Shown: piece by piece, positions 4,939 through 6,644 of the stretch
How positions within the stretch are numbered: position 1 is the stretch's first letter
How the letters are laid out: the number at the start of each line of letters is the position of its first letter
Source of the DNA: Nitrospinota bacterium
GTDB taxonomy: Bacteria > Nitrospinota > Nitrospinia > UBA9942 > JAHJSF01
Direction of reading: 5' to 3'
NCBI GenBank assembly: GCA_018830405.1
Contig: JAHJSF010000175.1
Span: forward strand, 1-6,644
Length of the DNA: 6,644 bases
Position numbers and translations under genes: made by a program
The notes under the pieces: model-generated
What the model saw: the letters and a program-made list of their open reading frames with translations, nothing else
Told to the model about the DNA's origin: nothing
Database searches by the model: none

Positions 4939-4969
4939 CTCTTTTCCCGCCATATCATTTTTAGGCTTC

Positions 4970-5041
4970 TCCCCTCCCTTGACGGGAGGGGACTAAGGGG
5001 AGGGTGAACTTTATGCCCCCCTCTCCCGCTAGGGGAGAGGG
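4970..5041. repeat. REP-like pair of G/C-rich hairpins
   Basis: Two perfect 9-base stems lie in tandem. TCCCCTCCC (4970-4978) pairs with GGGAGGGGA (4984-4992) around a TTGAC loop. CCCTCTCCC (5019-5027) pairs with GGGAGAGGG (5033-5041) around GCTAG. Between them is AAGGGGAGGGTG. The arrangement resembles dispersed intergenic repeats of proteobacteria. It lies between the DUF1015 gene and larE and could slow transcription or protect the upstream mRNA end. No T-run follows on the + strand. Confidence 0.7.
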
Positions 5042-5094
5042 AATAGTTGCAAGGAACTAGAAAACAAGAGGGCGGCACCCTAAGGCAACCAAAC

Positions 5095-5910
5095 ATGAAC
5101 AACGAAACAGAAAGAAAGTTTAACTCCCTGAAAGAAAACCTGGGGGGGAGGGGGAGCGTTCTGATAGCCTTTTCAGGTGGAGTAGATTCAACCTTTCTGC
5201 TTAAAACCGCCTCCATAATTCCCAATCTTAATCTTCTGGGCGTTACAGCTCTCTCTTCAACCTACCCGAAGTCTGAGCAGGATGAAGCGGTTCAATTGGC
5301 CAAAGAGATGGGAGTTAAACATACCTTAATCGATTCAGAAGAACTAGATATCCCACAGTTTGCAGACAACAACCCCGACCGCTGTTACCATTGCAAGAAG
5401 GAACTATTCAGTAAGCTGAAAGAGATTGCCAAAGAGAATGGGCTAAAATATGTTTTGGATGGTTCTAACGCCGATGATTCCTCCGATTACCGCCCCGGCT
5501 CAAAGGCGGTGGCCGAACTAGGAATTAAAAGCCCTCTCCAAGAGGCGGGGCTAACCAAAGAAGAGATAAGGGAACTGTCGAAGGAGATGGGACTCCCCAC
5601 CTGGGACAAACCGGCCATGGCCTGCCTCTCCTCAAGGTTCCCCTACGGGGAAAAGATAACTAAGGATAAACTGGCGGCTATTGAAGAGGGGGAGAGATTC
5701 CTCAGAGGTCTCGGATTCAGACAACTCCGCCTGAGACATCATGGCAATATCGCCCGTATAGAACTTAGTAAGGATGATATTAAAAGGGTAATTGAGCAAA
5801 ATATGTCGCAACAGATAATAGAGAAGATAAAATCACTCGGTTTTGCCTATGTAACAATAGACCTTGAAGGATATCGAACGGGGAGCCTAAACGAAGTTTT
5901 ACCAAAATAG
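5095..5910 (+). CDS. larE: ATP-dependent sacrificial sulfur transferase LarE
   Basis: LarE activates pyridinium dicarboxylate mononucleotide with ATP and adds sulfur to it during synthesis of the nickel-pincer cofactor of lactate racemase and relatives. The 271-residue frame has the usual family length. It shows the PP-loop S-G-G-V-D-S (residues 27-32), N-P-D-R-C-Y-H-C-K-K (93-102), L-D-G-S-N-A-D-D (121-128), and P-A-M-A-C-L-S-S-R (173-181), where C177 corresponds to the sacrificed cysteine of the lactobacillar enzyme. C97 and C100 together with C177 match the three-cysteine LarE type reported to hold a 4Fe-4S cluster, which could make sulfur donation catalytic rather than suicidal. The ATG at 5095 has AAGG (5082-5085) upstream. 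A longer TTG start at 5047 is unlikely, since relatives begin near the ATG. larB and larC are not in the window. The next gene begins three bases on. Confidence 0.92.
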   Translation: MNNETERKFNSLKENLGGRGSVLIAFSGGVDSTFLLKTASIIPNLNLLGVTALSSTYPKSEQDEAVQLAKEMGVKHTLIDSEELDIPQFADNNPDRCYHCKKELFSKLKEIAKENGLKYVLDGSNADDSSDYRPGSKAVAELGIKSPLQEAGLTKEEIRELSKEMGLPTWDKPAMACLSSRFPYGEKITKDKLAAIEEGERFLRGLGFRQLRLRHHGNIARIELSKDDIKRVIEQNMSQQIIEKIKSLGFAYVTIDLEGYRTGSLNEVLPK

Positions 5911-5913
5911 ATT

Positions 5914-6644
5914 ATGCGCAATAAAAAAATAATATTTTTACTAATGCTCTCCCTGTCCGTCATTTTTGGGGGAATCTCTCGGGCCCAAGACCTTGAAGAA
6001 AGGGTCGTTGAACATACCTTTAAAAACGGGCTCAAGGTTCTGATTCTCGAACGTCACGCCTCCCCCACCGTGGCCACCTCTATAATCTACAAGGTTGGGA
6101 GCAGCGACGAGGAGGAGGGGTATACGGGGATAGCCCATCTTCTTGAACATATGCTCTTCAAGGGGACAAAGACCCTCGGGACAAATGACTATGCCAAAGA
6201 AAGCCCCCTCCTAAAACAGATAGAAAAAACCGGAGCCGCTCTCGACAATGAACTGAGGAAGAGAGGGGGTTCCGATAGGGATAAAACAGACCGGCTGAAG
6301 AAAGGGCTTAAACAGCTCCAGGAAGAGCATAAGACCTTTATTGTCAGAAACGAGTTTTCCGAAATATACGCCGCAAGCGGGGGGACAGGTTACAATGCCT
6401 GGACAAGTGTCGATGCCACCAACTATATAATCAACCTCCCTTCAAACAAGCTTGAGCTTTGGGCAGCCATAGAATCAGACCGGATGAAAAATCATATTCT
6501 GCGAGAATATTATCAGGAGCGGGATGTTGTAATGGAGGAGCGGAGGAGCCGCTTCGAAAACAATCCTGAGGGGACCATCTACGAGCAGCTTATCATCTCC
6601 TCCTTTGAAAACAGCCCCTATAAACATCCGGTAATCGGCCTGGA
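5914..6644 (+). CDS. Exported M16 family zinc metalloprotease, 5' part
   Basis: The frame is open from the ATG to the window end (243 codons), so the 3' part is missing. Residues 1-25 form a signal peptide: basic MRNKK, a hydrophobic core I-I-F-L-L-M-L-S-L-S-V-I-F, and a likely cut after S-R-A. The protein should act in the periplasm. The inverted zinc motif H-L-L-E-H (75-79: H75, E78, H79) sits in the family block GIAHLLEHMLFKGT. By alignment with E-R-D-V-I-L-R-E of mitochondrial processing peptidase, E209 in E-R-D-V-V-M-E-E is the third zinc ligand. About 50 charged, helix-prone residues (roughly 95-150) lie between these motifs, more than in short M16 enzymes. The start lies three bases after the larE stop with no clear ribosome binding site, so translation may be coupled. 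The substrate is unknown. Confidence 0.92.
   Translation, partial: MRNKKIIFLLMLSLSVIFGGISRAQDLEERVVEHTFKNGLKVLILERHASPTVATSIIYKVGSSDEEEGYTGIAHLLEHMLFKGTKTLGTNDYAKESPLLKQIEKTGAALDNELRKRGGSDRDKTDRLKKGLKQLQEEHKTFIVRNEFSEIYAASGGTGYNAWTSVDATNYIINLPSNKLELWAAIESDRMKNHILREYYQERDVVMEERRSRFENNPEGTIYEQLIISSFENSPYKHPVIGL

Noticed and set aside
4935-5225. Minus-strand frame across the G/C-rich hairpins
   Set aside because: It is made of the repeat (proline, serine and glycine-rich) and the reverse of the larE start; it is an artefact of the repeat.
1-6644. CRISPR array, insertion sequence or defence operon
   Set aside because: There are no regularly spaced direct repeats, no transposase frame and no nuclease, helicase or reverse transcriptase domains in any frame.

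Overview
The window (about 6.6 kb) reads as a bacterial chromosome. Two blocks of housekeeping-type genes flank a gene-poor, AT-richer accessory stretch. The organism is probably a Gram-negative bacterium: the last gene has a signal peptide and belongs to a periplasmic-type M16 protease group. The mix of DUF1015, LarE and an M16 protease with a charged insert, plus G/C-rich intergenic hairpins, resembles deltaproteobacterial or related anaerobic lineages. That placement is an impression from gene content, not a phylogenetic result.

Left edge (1-429): the 3' part of a 6-phosphogluconolactonase gene (pentose phosphate pathway), cut by the window start. Accessory stretch (about 430-3400): two type II toxin-antitoxin modules in the same orientation. 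The first is a HigB/Gp49-like toxin followed by its HigA/COG3636-type antitoxin (594-1199). The second is a YefM antitoxin followed by a YoeB-type toxin (1317-1807), with a palindrome over an extended -10 promoter. The yoeB frame ends at a TAG that looks like a mutated tryptophan codon: codons for T-H-Y-E and a second stop follow in frame, so the conserved His-Tyr end is lost. Next come a minus-strand XRE/Cro-CI repressor-like gene (1846-2274) and a divergent ORF of unknown function (2397-2702), which share a promoter region with overlapping signals. About 700 bp without an intact gene follows. It holds inverted repeats and perhaps a decayed recombinase fragment.

Right block: a leucine tRNA (anticodon TAA) at 3409-3493 is preceded by a compact element (about 3305-3411). 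This element contains two copies of a GAGGAG-N4-CGACG module, each followed by a perfect hairpin. I do not recognise it as a named RNA family. Then come a DUF1015 protein (3604-4938), a pair of G/C-rich REP-like hairpins (4970-5041), larE (5095-5910) and, three bases later, an M16 zinc protease that runs off the window (5914-6644).

No complete mobile element, CRISPR array or defence operon is visible. The points most worth a second look are the amber-truncated YoeB, the two-module element before the tRNA, and the divergent repressor/orphan pair.
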